DNA from: Microbispora rosea subsp. aerata
GTDB lineage: Bacteria; Actinomycetota; Actinomycetes; Streptosporangiales; Streptosporangiaceae
Assembly (NCBI RefSeq): GCF_014647835.1
Contig: NZ_BMPY01000049.1
Span: 1-37,303, forward strand
Reading direction: 5' to 3'
Length of the DNA stretch: 37,303 nt
Shown here: positions 1-7,977 of the stretch, piece by piece
How positions within the stretch are numbered: the stretch's first letter is position 1
How the letters are laid out: every line of letters begins with the position of its first letter
Program-made: the position numbers and the translations under genes
Notes under the pieces: generated by a model
The model's database searches: none
Told to the model about the DNA's origin: nothing
What the model saw: the letters and a program-made list of their open reading frames with translations, nothing else

Positions 1-1192
1 GGACGCCTATGCCAAGCCTAAGGCGGAGGGGGACGATCGGCCGTTGCGGGTCCGCTACGCCGATGCGTTCATCGCCCTGCTGGAGGACAAGATCGTCACC
101 GAGCTGCTGGTGCTGGTCAGCGCCGAGTCCCTGCCCGGCGACCCCGAACCCGCTGACCCCGAAACCGACCACCCCGCCCGCGACCCCGAAGCCGACCGCC
201 CGGAGAGCACCGGCCACCCTGAGGGCGAGCGTCCTGATAGCACCGACCGCCCCGAGACCGGGCACCCTGCCACAGACCACTCGGAGAGCACCGGCCACCC
301 TGCCGCCGGAAGCCCTGCTTCCACCGGCCCCGCTACAGATCACCCCGAGGCTGACCACCGCGAAGACATCGGGGAGACGCAGAAGGCCCAGGACACAGAG
401 CAGGACACAGAGGACGTCGGCGCCTCCGGCGGCATCGGAAGCTGCGAGGACCCGGACGGGGCCGTCGACACCGGCGGCTCTGCTCTGGGCGAGGCCGACG
501 ACACCATCGACCCCGCCTGGAACAGTGCCGGGAACCACCCCGACGCCGGAATGGGGGCTGCGTCCGGGGCGGCGTCGGATGCCGGAATGGGGGCTGCGTT
601 CGGTTCGGCGTCGGATGCCGGAATGGGGACTTCGTCCGGGACGGCGTCGGACGCCGGGGTGGGCACGGCACAGGGTGCCGTGGGTGCTGGGCTGGGCGCG
701 GCGCCGGGTGTGGAGCCTGGATCGCCGCGTGGATCGGTGCCTGGGTCGGCTGGCTTGGGGCTGGGGGTGGTGCCTGGGCTGGTGCCGGGGTTGCTGCTGG
801 CGACCGGGCAGGTGCTGCCCGTCTCCAGCGTGCACCGCCTGGCCCGCACCTCCACCCTGGTGCGGATCGTCATGGACGCGCAGGGGCAGGTGCTGGACAT
901 GGGCCGCAAGGTCAGGTTGGCCACCCCGGCCCAGCGGCGGGCGGTCTTCGCCCGGTATGCCACCTGCTGGGTCGACGGCTGCCCCCTCCCGGCGACCTTG
1001 TGCCAGATCGACCACGCCGACAACTGGAGCAGCGGCGGCCTGACCGATCTGAAGCTGCTGGGTCCGGCGTGCCAGTTCCACAACCGTGACCGCTACCGCC
1101 ACCCCGAGCGCTACACCCGCCGCAAGGTCGGCAAAGACCGCTGGGCCTTCACTTACCACCGCCTCGGCAGCGCCCGGCGGCCACGGGAATGA
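1..1192 (+). CDS. DUF222/HNH endonuclease-domain protein, 5' truncated
   Basis: The reading frame is open from base 2, so the start lies left of the window; 396 residues are visible. The C-terminus carries an HNH-type zinc/nuclease module: a C-x4-C pair (CWVDGC), then the DH of QIDHADNW, then a C-x2-H (CQFHN) about 30 residues on. This layout is typical of the actinobacterial DUF222-HNH family, in which a helical N-terminal domain precedes the HNH module. The middle, roughly bases 130-800, is low-complexity: degenerate D/H/P/E/T repeats followed by a 36-bp (12-residue) tandem repeat rich in Gly, Ala and Met. The family is numerous in actinomycete genomes and its role is not well established; DNA cleavage is inferred from the HNH motif only. 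The stop is TGA at 1190-1192. Confidence 0.8.
   Translation, partial: DAYAKPKAEGDDRPLRVRYADAFIALLEDKIVTELLVLVSAESLPGDPEPADPETDHPARDPEADRPESTGHPEGERPDSTDRPETGHPATDHSESTGHPAAGSPASTGPATDHPEADHREDIGETQKAQDTEQDTEDVGASGGIGSCEDPDGAVDTGGSALGEADDTIDPAWNSAGNHPDAGMGAASGAASDAGMGAAFGSASDAGMGTSSGTASDAGVGTAQGAVGAGLGAAPGVEPGSPRGSVPGSAGLGLGVVPGLVPGLLLATGQVLPVSSVHRLARTSTLVRIVMDAQGQVLDMGRKVRLATPAQRRAVFARYATCWVDGCPLPATLCQIDHADNWSSGGLTDLKLLGPACQFHNRDRYRHPERYTRRKVGKDRWAFTYHRLGSARRPRE
545..660 (+). repeat. 36-bp in-frame tandem repeat inside the HNH gene
   Basis: Units begin with GCCGGA or GCCGGG at 545, 581, 617 and 653, a constant 36-bp period, so the array can expand or shrink by 12 residues without breaking the frame. 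The encoded unit reads approximately AGMGAASGAASD. The copies differ at a few bases. It forms part of the linker before the HNH module. Confidence 0.85.
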
Positions 1193-1702
1193 CAGCCAGG
1201 ACGCCGTCACCCATCGCGCGCTCGCTCCTCACGCCGTGGGTGCCTTCGCGACCGATGGGCGATCATGCCCAGCCGGCGATCCGCGCCTGGGATGGGCGCG
1301 CGAGCAGGCCTGCCTGTCCGCCCACCGACCTGCATCGACATGCACCGACGTGTGTCGAGGAGCGAGGTGACAGAGCAAAGAGTGACGAAGGGGAGGGAGG
1401 TGAGGGAGGAAACGGAGCGGAAGGGAGCCGGGGCCGCAAGAGTTGTGTCCAGACCTGGCCCACGGCATTCCGAGCTTGCGAGAAATGCGTGGGTGGAGCG
1501 GAGCAGGCTTCGCGAGGACCGGAGGTTCCTACTGGCGCGGTGACCGACCGGGTCAGGGCCCGTGGAGGTCGTGACACAGGGGTGGACGTCGCACCGCGTT
1601 GGACGAGATAGCCGACTGGACATGCGTGGGGCGGCGGTGGCGTGGCAGGGAGGATGACTCGGAGTAAGTTGCTGTGATCGGATCTCGGTGAGGAGGCTTG
1701 CG
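1193..1702. other. 510-bp gene-free interval
   Basis: Open frames exist on both strands, but none has a convincing ribosome binding site, a recognisable domain or consistent third-position GC bias. I see no tRNA, strong terminator hairpin or clear promoter. The last bases hold the AGGAGG ribosome binding site (1691-1696) of the next gene, which probably also has its promoter in this interval. Confidence 0.5.
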
Positions 1703-2461
1703 ATGTCACGGTTCATCGGGAAGTTCGCGGTGGTCACCGGTGCGGCGCGGGGAATCGGCGCGGCGATCGCCCGGCGGCTGGCGGCGGAGGGCGCGGCCGT
1801 GGCATGCGTGGACCTCACCGCGGACCGGTGCGCCTCGATCGTGGACGAGATCACGGTGACCGGGGGCAGGGCGGTCGCGTTCGGGTGCGACGTCTCCGAC
1901 GGCGCTCAGGTCGAGGCGCTGGTGCCGGAGGTGATGGCCGAGTTCGGGCGGATCGACGTGCTGGTGAACAACGCCGGGCTGACCCGCGACAACCTGCTGT
2001 TCCGCATGTCGGAGGACGACTGGAACAAGGTCATCGACGTGAATCTCAAGAGCGTCTTCCTCATGAGCCGGGCCGTGCAGAAGCACATGGTGGAGCAGCG
2101 ATCGGGGGCGATCGTCAACCTGTCGAGCCGGTCGGCGCTGGGGAACCGGGGGCAGGCCAACTATTCGGCGGCCAAGGCGGGCATCCAAGGGCTGACGGCG
2201 GCCATGGCGATCGAGCTGGGCCCGTTCGGGATCAGGGTGAACGCGGTCGCGCCCGGGTATGTCGTGACGCCGATGACCGAGGCGACGGCCGTACGGCTCG
2301 GGGTGACACCGGAGGAGCACCAGGCCACGATGGCGCAGGCGGTGCCGCTGCGGCGGGTCGGCCAGCCGAACGAGATCGCGTCGGTGGTGGCGTTCTTCGC
2401 CTCCGACGACGCGTCGTACGTCACGGGCCAGACGCTCTACGTCAACGGCGGCCCGCGGTAA
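1703..2461 (+). CDS. SDR family oxidoreductase, FabG-like
   Basis: A 252-residue classical short-chain dehydrogenase/reductase. The cofactor motif TGAARGIG is at residues 12-19, NNAG at 89-92, an active-site Asn in DVNLKS (N114), and the catalytic Ser/Tyr/Lys at about S141, Y154 and K158 (YSAAK). The C-terminal VTGQTLYVNGG is typical of FabG-like 3-oxoacyl-reductases. The acidic residue after the second strand (CVDLT) suggests NAD(H) preference, but this is weak evidence. The ATG at 1703 was chosen because AGGAGG lies 6 nt upstream; an upstream in-frame GTG at 1688 overlaps that site. A luciferase-like oxidoreductase starts 9 nt after the stop, so the two are probably co-transcribed. The substrate is unknown. 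Confidence 0.88.
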   Translation: MSRFIGKFAVVTGAARGIGAAIARRLAAEGAAVACVDLTADRCASIVDEITVTGGRAVAFGCDVSDGAQVEALVPEVMAEFGRIDVLVNNAGLTRDNLLFRMSEDDWNKVIDVNLKSVFLMSRAVQKHMVEQRSGAIVNLSSRSALGNRGQANYSAAKAGIQGLTAAMAIELGPFGIRVNAVAPGYVVTPMTEATAVRLGVTPEEHQATMAQAVPLRRVGQPNEIASVVAFFASDDASYVTGQTLYVNGGPR

Positions 2462-2470
2462 GGCGCGGCC

Positions 2471-3511
2471 GTGGGCATGAGGATCGGGGTCTTCCTGGTC
2501 GCGGCCGGCTTTCCGGGCAGGGAGCCCGGGGACGTGCTGCGCGATACGGTGGAGGCGATCGAGGCCGCGGAACGGGCCGGGTTCGACGACGCCTGGATCG
2601 CCGAGCACCACTTCATGTCGTACGGCGTGTGCCCGTCGGCGGTGACGCTGGCGGGCGTGGCGCTGGGCCGGACGTCCCGGATCACGGTGGGGACGGCGGT
2701 CAGCGTGCTGTCGGCGCAGCATCCGGTGGCGCTGGCGGAGCAGGCGGCGATCCTCCACCACGTGTCGGACGGCAGGTTCCGGCTCGGCGTCGGGCGCGGC
2801 GGCCCATGGCTGGAGCTGGAGGTCTTCGGCGCCGGCACGGAGAGGTTCGAGCGAGGGTTCCCCGAGTCGCTCGATCTGCTGTGCGCGAGCCTGACCGGCG
2901 GCACGGTGGCGGCGGACGGCGAGTTCTTCCGGTTCAGGGAGGTCACGGTGGTCCCGCCGGCCCGGATGCGGCCGGTCGTCGCCTGCACCTCGGAGGGCAC
3001 GGTCCGGCTCGCCGCCGAACGGGGACTGCCCATGCTGCTCGGCATGCACATCGGCGACGAGGAGCGGGCGAAGATGATCGCCGCCTATGACACGTACGCC
3101 GCCGCGGGCCTGAACGCAGCGGACCCGAACGCTCCCATGGGTCCGGTGGCGCACATCGGCGCCGCGCTCGCCTATGTCGCGGACACGACCGAGCGGGCCG
3201 TACGTGAGATGCGGGAGTCGCTGCCGCGCTGGCTCGGGCCGGGACTGGCCGGGTACGTCCCCGTGGACGGCCGGCCGCCGCCGCGGCGGGACATTCCGGA
3301 GTACGTGGACCTGCTGTGCCGGATCCACCCGGTGGGCTCGGCGGAGCACTGCGTCGAGAAGATCGCCACGACGGCGGCGCGCACCGGGCTGCGGCATCTC
3401 ATCTTGATGGTGGAGGGCGCCGGGGACCGCGCGCGGACGCTGGAGAACATCGCACGTCTCGGCGCCGAGGTGCTCCCGGCGGTGCGGGAGCTGGGAGCGG
3501 GGGCGGCGTGA
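2471..3511 (+). CDS. LLM class flavin-dependent oxidoreductase
   Basis: A 346-residue TIM-barrel protein of the bacterial luciferase-like monooxygenase superfamily. The family motif WIAEHHF is at 42-48, followed by AEQAAILHHVSDGR (89-102) and the phosphate-binding GVGRG (106-110). Members use FMN or coenzyme F420 with diverse substrates; nothing here fixes either. The GTG start at 2471 follows AAGGCG at about 5 nt; an ATG two codons on (2477) is an alternative. It follows the SDR gene closely and ends in a hairpin that spans its stop codon. The pair may carry out consecutive redox steps on one substrate, which is inference from adjacency. Confidence 0.85.
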   Translation: MGMRIGVFLVAAGFPGREPGDVLRDTVEAIEAAERAGFDDAWIAEHHFMSYGVCPSAVTLAGVALGRTSRITVGTAVSVLSAQHPVALAEQAAILHHVSDGRFRLGVGRGGPWLELEVFGAGTERFERGFPESLDLLCASLTGGTVAADGEFFRFREVTVVPPARMRPVVACTSEGTVRLAAERGLPMLLGMHIGDEERAKMIAAYDTYAAAGLNAADPNAPMGPVAHIGAALAYVADTTERAVREMRESLPRWLGPGLAGYVPVDGRPPPRRDIPEYVDLLCRIHPVGSAEHCVEKIATTAARTGLRHLILMVEGAGDRARTLENIARLGAEVLPAVRELGAGAA

Positions 3512-3529
3512 ACCGGTGCGCCGCCCCCG
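3498..3529. terminator. Bidirectional hairpin terminator between convergent genes
   Basis: A perfect 11-bp GC stem (3498-3508 pairing with 3519-3529) with a 10-nt loop containing the stop codon of the oxidoreductase. It sits between convergent genes (stops at 3511 plus and 3543 minus). There is no U-tract, which is common for actinomycete terminators. Confidence 0.6.
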
Positions 3530-3542
3530 GGCGTACGTATGG

Positions 3543-3929
3543 TCAGCAGTCGACCAGTTCCGGGCTCTGGTTCAGGATCTGCGCCCGGGGCGTGATGAAC
3601 TCGCGGTAGGCCTCGGTGGCGTCGGGGCGGAAGACCGCGACGCGGTGGCAGTTCTGGAAGGCCAGCCGTATGCCGAAGTGCCTTTCGAGTGCGCCGCGCA
3701 TCGCGTCGCTGGCCATGCAGCGCAGCAACTGACCGCGTGCGGTCTCGTCGGGCGGGGGCACCTGGTTGTCGGCGAAGTCGGCGCCGGACCGGTCCCGCTG
3801 CTCGACCAGTGCGGTGATCGTCTTCCAGGCGTACGGCAGCGAGTCGCGGACGCAGGCGACGAAGGCCGCGTCGTCCACCTCGCCGGCGCGGGCCTGGTCG
3901 AGCAGGTCGTTGGGCACGGACAGCGACAT
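3543..3929 (-). CDS. SCO5389 family protein
   Basis: A 128-residue protein that I recognise as the conserved actinomycete SCO5389 family, for which no function is established. The family hallmarks are the FADNQ-PPPDE stretch (52-62), GQLLR...ASDAMRGALERHFG (66-86), FQNCHRVAVF (91-100) and a C-terminal SPRAQ/TPRAQ-type segment ending QSPEL-DC. It has no signal peptide or membrane segment, so it is likely cytosolic. The ATG at 3929 was chosen because AGGAG lies about 8 nt upstream; the frame is open further upstream without a better site. It lies 96 nt downstream of the ATPase gene on the same strand and is probably its operon partner. Confidence 0.82.
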   Translation of the reverse strand: MSLSVPNDLLDQARAGEVDDAAFVACVRDSLPYAWKTITALVEQRDRSGADFADNQVPPPDETARGQLLRCMASDAMRGALERHFGIRLAFQNCHRVAVFRPDATEAYREFITPRAQILNQSPELVDC

Positions 3930-4025
3930 GGGCTGTTCTCCTCTCGGCGTCTGCTCAAAAGAGCGGGGACGCATCGACGGTAGATCGGACACCGTGCTCC
4001 TCCATCTGGCGCGGAGGCGACACGT

Positions 4026-4970
4026 TCATGAGGCGGCGACGGCCGGGCCGTACACGAAGTCGGGGTCGATCTGCGCGACCAGGTCCTGTCCCGTCGCCCG
4101 GTTGGCCCAGGCATGGGCGTTCTTGATGTGGAACTCGGCCGCCTGCCTGCCGAACTTGGCCCAGTCTTTGGGCTGCGCGTCGAGCCGGTCGAGCAGGGTG
4201 GCGAGGGCCTGGTGGGCGGCGGGCTCCAGGTCGTCGAGCGTGAACGGCCGGCCCTGCTCCATGCCGCGTACGGCGGGGGAGTGGCCGAACCAGGTCAGCA
4301 GGTCGTCGCCGACGTGCTCGCGGAGGAAGCCGACGTCCTCCGGCGAGTGGATCTTGTTGCCGACGACGGCGATCTCGACGTCGAAGCCGGCGGCGTGGTC
4401 ACGGTACTGCCGGTAGACGCTCACGCCCTGCCGGGTCGGCTCGGCGACCAGGAAGGTGAGGTCGAACCGGGTGAACAGCCCGGAGGCGAAGGAGTCCGCC
4501 CCGGCGGTCATGTCCACCACGACGTATTCGCCGGGGCCGTCGACCAGGTGGTTCAGGTAGAGCTCGACCGCGCCGAGCTTGGAGTGGTAGCAGGCGACGC
4601 CGAGGTCGTCCTCCTCGAACGGGCCGGTGACCATGAGCGAGACGCCCTCGACGCGGCGGGACGGGAAGAACGGGTCGTCCAGCCGGATCAGCCGGGAGCC
4701 GCGCCCGGGCGGGGTCGTCTTGACCATGGACGCCGCGTCGCGGATCAGCGGGTTGTCGCCGCGCAGGTAGTCCTTGATCTCGGTCAGCATCCCGCCCAGC
4801 GGGGGCGGCAGCTCCGCCGGGTCGGGGGCCAGGCCCAGGGCCAGGCCGAGGTGCTGGTTGATGTCGGCGTCGATGGCGACGACCGGCCCCCTCCGCGTCG
4901 CATATCTCGCGAACAGCGACGACAGCGTGGTCTTGCCGCTTCCGCCCTTGCCGACGAAGGCCACACGCAT
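4026..4970 (-). CDS. CooC/MinD-like ATP-binding protein (deviant Walker A)
   Basis: A 314-residue SIMIBI-class ATPase. The deviant Walker A GKGGSGKTT is at residues 7-15 with the signature Lys (K8), the DADIN element follows at 34-38, and a Walker B-like VVVDMTAGADS is at 150-160. The CYHSK segment (127-131) resembles the region around the metal-linked cysteines of CooC-type nickel-insertion ATPases, but only one Cys is present. MinD/ParA-type membrane or DNA partitioning is not supported, since no ParB-like partner is nearby. Start: ATG with GGAGG about 5 nt upstream. A Zur-box-like palindrome lies 22 nt upstream of the start. I infer a possible metallocofactor or metal-stress role, unproven. 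Confidence 0.75.
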   Translation of the reverse strand: MRVAFVGKGGSGKTTLSSLFARYATRRGPVVAIDADINQHLGLALGLAPDPAELPPPLGGMLTEIKDYLRGDNPLIRDAASMVKTTPPGRGSRLIRLDDPFFPSRRVEGVSLMVTGPFEEDDLGVACYHSKLGAVELYLNHLVDGPGEYVVVDMTAGADSFASGLFTRFDLTFLVAEPTRQGVSVYRQYRDHAAGFDVEIAVVGNKIHSPEDVGFLREHVGDDLLTWFGHSPAVRGMEQGRPFTLDDLEPAAHQALATLLDRLDAQPKDWAKFGRQAAEFHIKNAHAWANRATGQDLVAQIDPDFVYGPAVAAS

Positions 4971-4991
4971 GATGCCCTCCGCAAGATGAAA

Positions 4992-5006
4992 TGAAAACCG
5001 TTGTCA
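4992..5006. promoter_or_regulatory. Candidate Zur box upstream of the ATPase gene
   Basis: TGAAAACCGTTGTCA is a 7-1-7 palindrome with 6 of 7 matching pairs around C4999, and two more pairs match outside (4989-4990 with 5008-5009). It resembles the actinobacterial Zur consensus TGAAAATGATTTTCA. It is AT-richer than its surroundings and lies 22 nt before the ATPase start, where an operator could block transcription. It could also be a site for another Fur-family or unrelated regulator. Confidence 0.5.
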
Positions 5007-5052
5007 CTTTCAGTCGTGCGTCATCATGTCACACCGGTGGGCGGCGCGGGCG

Positions 5053-5074
5053 GATTTCCGGACGGCCGGAAGTC
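5053..5074. terminator. Candidate terminator after the kinase-like gene
   Basis: A short stem, 5053-5061 with 5066-5074, 8 of 9 pairs, loop ACGG, begins directly after the stop codon of the kinase-like gene (minus strand). There is no U-tract. It separates that gene from the ATPase promoter region. Confidence 0.4.
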
Positions 5075-6550
5075 TCAGGCCGGCTGGAAGAGCGAGAGCA
5101 CCCTGACGAGGGTGGGGCGCAGCGCGTCCCACTCGGCGGCGGTGGTGGTCCAGGTGAGCACGCTCGTGGTCGTGTCCGTGGAGATCACCCGGCGGTACTG
5201 GTGATATTCCACTCCCTTGGCCAGATGGTCGCGCGCCGACGCCTTGCGGGGGACCCAGGTGAACTCCCAGTCGGCGGTGGGGCCGTGCTCGCCGGTCGCG
5301 GTCTTGAGCTTGAGCCTGTGGTAGGTCTGCGCCTCCGGGCGCAGGATCTTCTCCGCCTCGCCGAGCGCCGCCAGGGGATCGGTGCCGCGCTGCGCGGTCA
5401 CCTCGACGGTGAAGAACGCCGCCGAGCCGTCCCGCGAGCGCCACACGGTCGCGTACGGCCGGTCCTCGCGAGCCCAGTCGCGGGGCACGCCGGCCCGCCA
5501 GCCGGCGTCGGAGGTATGCCACTTGAGCTTCAGCCGCCGTCCCGAGGCCGGCGGGGACGCCGAGGAGAAAACCGAGGAGGAGACCGTGGGGGAGACCGCG
5601 GGGGAGACAGCGGGGGAGACCGACGGCGTGCCGGAGCCGGCCGCCCCGGTCCGGGTCTCGCCGCCGGGCCGCAGCACCGCCCATCCTCCGGCGACACAGG
5701 CGACGAGCACGGCCGCCGCCATTCCCGGCAGGAGCCGCGTACGGCCGGAGCCTCGGCGGCCGGGCGGGGCCGGGGCGGGCGGCTCGACCGCGGCGAGCAG
5801 GCGGTCGGCGGTCTCCGCGTCGATCCGCCGCCGGGGCTCCCGGGCCAGCAGCCCGGCCAGCACCTCGCGCAGCTCACCGGGCGCCTCGTCCGGCCGCCCC
5901 GACGGGGGTCTGCCGGTGACCGCCAGGTGGAGAGTGGCCCCCAGCGACCACAGGTCGGCGGCGATCGTGCGCGGCCCGCCGGCGGACCGTTCCGGGGCGA
6001 GGTAGGTCTCGGTGCCGCGCCCGCCCGGTGCGGGATCGCGGGTGAACGCCGGATCGGTGGCCAGCATCGACACGCCGAAGTCGGCGAGCAGCACCCGCCC
6101 GTCGTGCGCGAGGAGCACGTTGGCGGGCCGTACGTCGCCGTGCCGTACGCCGGCGGCGTGGGCGTGGGCGAGCGCGGACAGCACCTTTCGGGCGATCCGC
6201 GCGGCCTCGGCCGGGGGCAGCGGGCCGTCGCCGGAGACCACCCCGTCGAGCGAGCGCGAGGGGACCAGCTCCGTCACGACGTACGGCGTGTCGCCGTCCT
6301 CGGCCACGTCGTAGACGGCGGCGATGTGGGGGTGACGCAGCCGCTCGGCCTGGCGAAGCTCGCGGAAGAGGCGCTGGACCAGCCGCAGTCGTGCGGTCTC
6401 GCCGAGCCGCGGGGGCAGCAGGATCTCGCGGACCGCGACGGGCCGGTCGAGCAGCGTGTCGCGGCCCTCCCACACCAGGCCGGTGCGGCCGTGGCCGAGG
6501 GCGCGGACCAGCCGGTATCGCCCCACGATGAGCTGCCCAGCGGTACCCAT
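5075..6550 (-). CDS. Transmembrane Ser/Thr protein kinase-like protein with altered catalytic motifs
   Basis: A 491-residue protein with a cytosolic PknB-type kinase domain (about 1-255), one membrane helix (about 274-293), a Ser/Pro/Val linker of SPAV repeats, and an extracytoplasmic C-terminal domain of about 150 residues that I do not recognise. The glycine loop GHGRTG is present, as are DFG (157-159), the catalytic-loop Asp (D139), Asn (N144) and the APE motif. However, the VAIK lysine is Arg (VAVREI, R41), HRD is HGD, and the catalytic-loop Lys is Arg (HGDVRPAN). The VAIK change usually weakens or abolishes ATP use, so it may be a pseudokinase or an atypical kinase. The ATG at 6550 was chosen because the kinase fold begins there; its ribosome binding site is weak and an ATG at 6580 is possible. 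It follows the Rrf2 gene by 66 nt. Confidence 0.82.
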   Translation of the reverse strand: MGTAGQLIVGRYRLVRALGHGRTGLVWEGRDTLLDRPVAVREILLPPRLGETARLRLVQRLFRELRQAERLRHPHIAAVYDVAEDGDTPYVVTELVPSRSLDGVVSGDGPLPPAEAARIARKVLSALAHAHAAGVRHGDVRPANVLLAHDGRVLLADFGVSMLATDPAFTRDPAPGGRGTETYLAPERSAGGPRTIAADLWSLGATLHLAVTGRPPSGRPDEAPGELREVLAGLLAREPRRRIDAETADRLLAAVEPPAPAPPGRRGSGRTRLLPGMAAAVLVACVAGGWAVLRPGGETRTGAAGSGTPSVSPAVSPAVSPTVSSSVFSSASPPASGRRLKLKWHTSDAGWRAGVPRDWAREDRPYATVWRSRDGSAAFFTVEVTAQRGTDPLAALGEAEKILRPEAQTYHRLKLKTATGEHGPTADWEFTWVPRKASARDHLAKGVEYHQYRRVISTDTTTSVLTWTTTAAEWDALRPTLVRVLSLFQPA

Positions 6551-6616
6551 CACGTCACGCCTGCCTCTACGCCCCGGCATGTTCCACTCGAGAGCGGAGT
6601 CTTGCACAAACGGGGA

Positions 6617-7009
6617 TCAGAGTGGCGGAAGTGTCCCGCTTGCAATGTGGGCGAGTGTGACCTCGGTGAGCGTCGCCTGCTCGTGGTGGCGCAGCGCCGT
6701 CCAGACGTCGGCGAGCGGTTCCGCGACGCCGTGGAACTCCTCGCTGTCTTGGGGCGCGCCCTCGATGATGTGGACGATGTCGGCGAGCGTGATCTGGTCG
6801 GCGGGCCGCGCGAGCCAGTAGCCGCCGTCGGGCCCGCGCTGGCTGTGGATGAGCCCGGCTCGCCGCATCTGCAGCAGGATGTTGTCGAGGAACCGCCGGG
6901 GGATGCGCTGGGCGGTCGCGATCCGCTCGGCGGGGACGGGCCCCGGCGCCGCCGCGGCCAGTTCGGCGGCGGCGCGCAGGGCGTACTGGGTGCGTACGGA
7001 TAACCGCAT
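6617..7009 (-). CDS. Rrf2 family transcriptional regulator, cysteine-free
   Basis: A 130-residue winged-helix protein with typical Rrf2 features: MRLSVRTQYALRA at the N-terminus, a recognition-helix region IPRRFLDNIL, the wing RGPDGGYWLARP, and ITLADIVHIIEG. There is no cysteine at all, so it cannot hold the Fe-S cluster of IscR/NsrR/RsrR members; this points to the CymR-like branch that senses sulfur status. The start is 5 nt after the cysA stop, so it is very probably the last or next-to-last gene of the sulfate uptake operon. It may feed back on that operon, where an inverted repeat overlaps the promoter. Regulation is inferred from family and position. Confidence 0.88.
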   Translation of the reverse strand: MRLSVRTQYALRAAAELAAAAPGPVPAERIATAQRIPRRFLDNILLQMRRAGLIHSQRGPDGGYWLARPADQITLADIVHIIEGAPQDSEEFHGVAEPLADVWTALRHHEQATLTEVTLAHIASGTLPPL

Positions 7010-7014
7010 CTTCT

Positions 7015-7977
7015 CTACACGGCTAGGGCTAGGGATCGGGCTCCGGGCACGGGTCGGACATGGACGGTGTCACCCGGCCCGATGCCGAGCCGGTCGGCTT
7101 GGTCCCGCGTGACTTGGACCCACGCCTCGTGGCCGCCGATCTCCACCTCGACGCGCACCTCGAAGCCGAGCCGTACGACGCGGGAGACCACGGCGGGCGA
7201 GCCGCCTTCGACGGGATCCTGGCTGATCTCGATGTCGTGCGGGCGGACCAGGTTGCCGCCGATCTCGGTGACCGGGCCGAGGAAGCGCATCACGAACGGG
7301 TTGGCCGGGTTGTCGTACACCTCGCCGGGGGTGCCGGTCTGCACGACCTCGCCCCCGGCCAGCACCACGATCTCGTCGGCGACCTCGATGGCCTCCTCCT
7401 GGTCGTGGGTGACGAACACGGTGGTGACGTGGACCTCGTCGTGCAGCCGGCGCAGCCAGGTGCGCAGTTCCTTGCGCACCTGCGCGTCCAGGGCGCCGAA
7501 CGGCTCGTCCAGCAGCAGCACTTGGGGCTCCACCGCGAGGGCCCGGGCCAGGGCCATGCGCTGCCGCTGGCCGCCGGACAGCTGGGACGGGTAGCGGTCG
7601 GCCAGCTTCTCCAGGTGGACCAGTTCGAGCAGCTCCATGACCCGCTTGCGGATCTCGGCCTTGGGCCGCTTGCGGATCTCCAGGCCGAAGGCCACGTTGC
7701 GGAAGACCGTGAGGTGCTTGAAGGCGGCGTAGTGCTGGAACACGAAGCCGACGTTGCGGCGCTGCGGGGCCAGCCGGGTGGCGTCGACGCCGGAGATCAA
7801 AACGGTGCCGGTGTCGGGCTGCTCCAGGCCGGCGATGACCCGCAGCAGCGTCGACTTCCCGCCGCCGCTGGGGCCGAGCAGGGCGGTGAGCGACCCCGCG
7901 GCGACGTCGATCGACACGTCGCGCAGGACCGGGGTGGCCCCGAAAGACTTGTTGACGTCGCGTACCTCAATTGCCAT
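7015..7977 (-). CDS. cysA: Sulfate/thiosulfate ABC transporter ATP-binding protein
   Basis: A 320-residue ABC ATPase that powers sulfate or thiosulfate import at the inner face of the membrane. Walker [10 protein letters not shown] is at 35-43, the Q-loop Gln at 81, the signature LSGGQ at 133-137, Walker [12 protein letters not shown] at 154-164 and the switch His in THD. The C-terminal part after about residue 230 is a short TOBE-like domain. Its assignment to sulfate rests on the linked cysT, cysW and sbp. It overlaps cysW by 11 nt and is followed after 5 nt by the Rrf2 gene, implying translational coupling. Confidence 0.92.
   Translation of the reverse strand: MAIEVRDVNKSFGATPVLRDVSIDVAAGSLTALLGPSGGGKSTLLRVIAGLEQPDTGTVLISGVDATRLAPQRRNVGFVFQHYAAFKHLTVFRNVAFGLEIRKRPKAEIRKRVMELLELVHLEKLADRYPSQLSGGQRQRMALARALAVEPQVLLLDEPFGALDAQVRKELRTWLRRLHDEVHVTTVFVTHDQEEAIEVADEIVVLAGGEVVQTGTPGEVYDNPANPFVMRFLGPVTEIGGNLVRPHDIEISQDPVEGGSPAVVSRVVRLGFEVRVEVEIGGHEAWVQVTRDQADRLGIGPGDTVHVRPVPGARSLALAV

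Noticed and set aside
1193-1611. Short open frames after the HNH gene
   Set aside because: Arg/Ala/Pro/Gly-rich translations in several overlapping frames, no start signal and no domain.
1706-3397. Minus-strand 563-codon frame opposite the SDR and luciferase-like genes
   Set aside because: Arg/His/Pro-rich antisense translation over two genes with intact family motifs.
4026-4970. ParA chromosome or plasmid partitioning protein
   Set aside because: The deviant Walker A fits, but no parB, parS-like repeats or replication gene are near, and the CYHSK region is closer to CooC-type ATPases.
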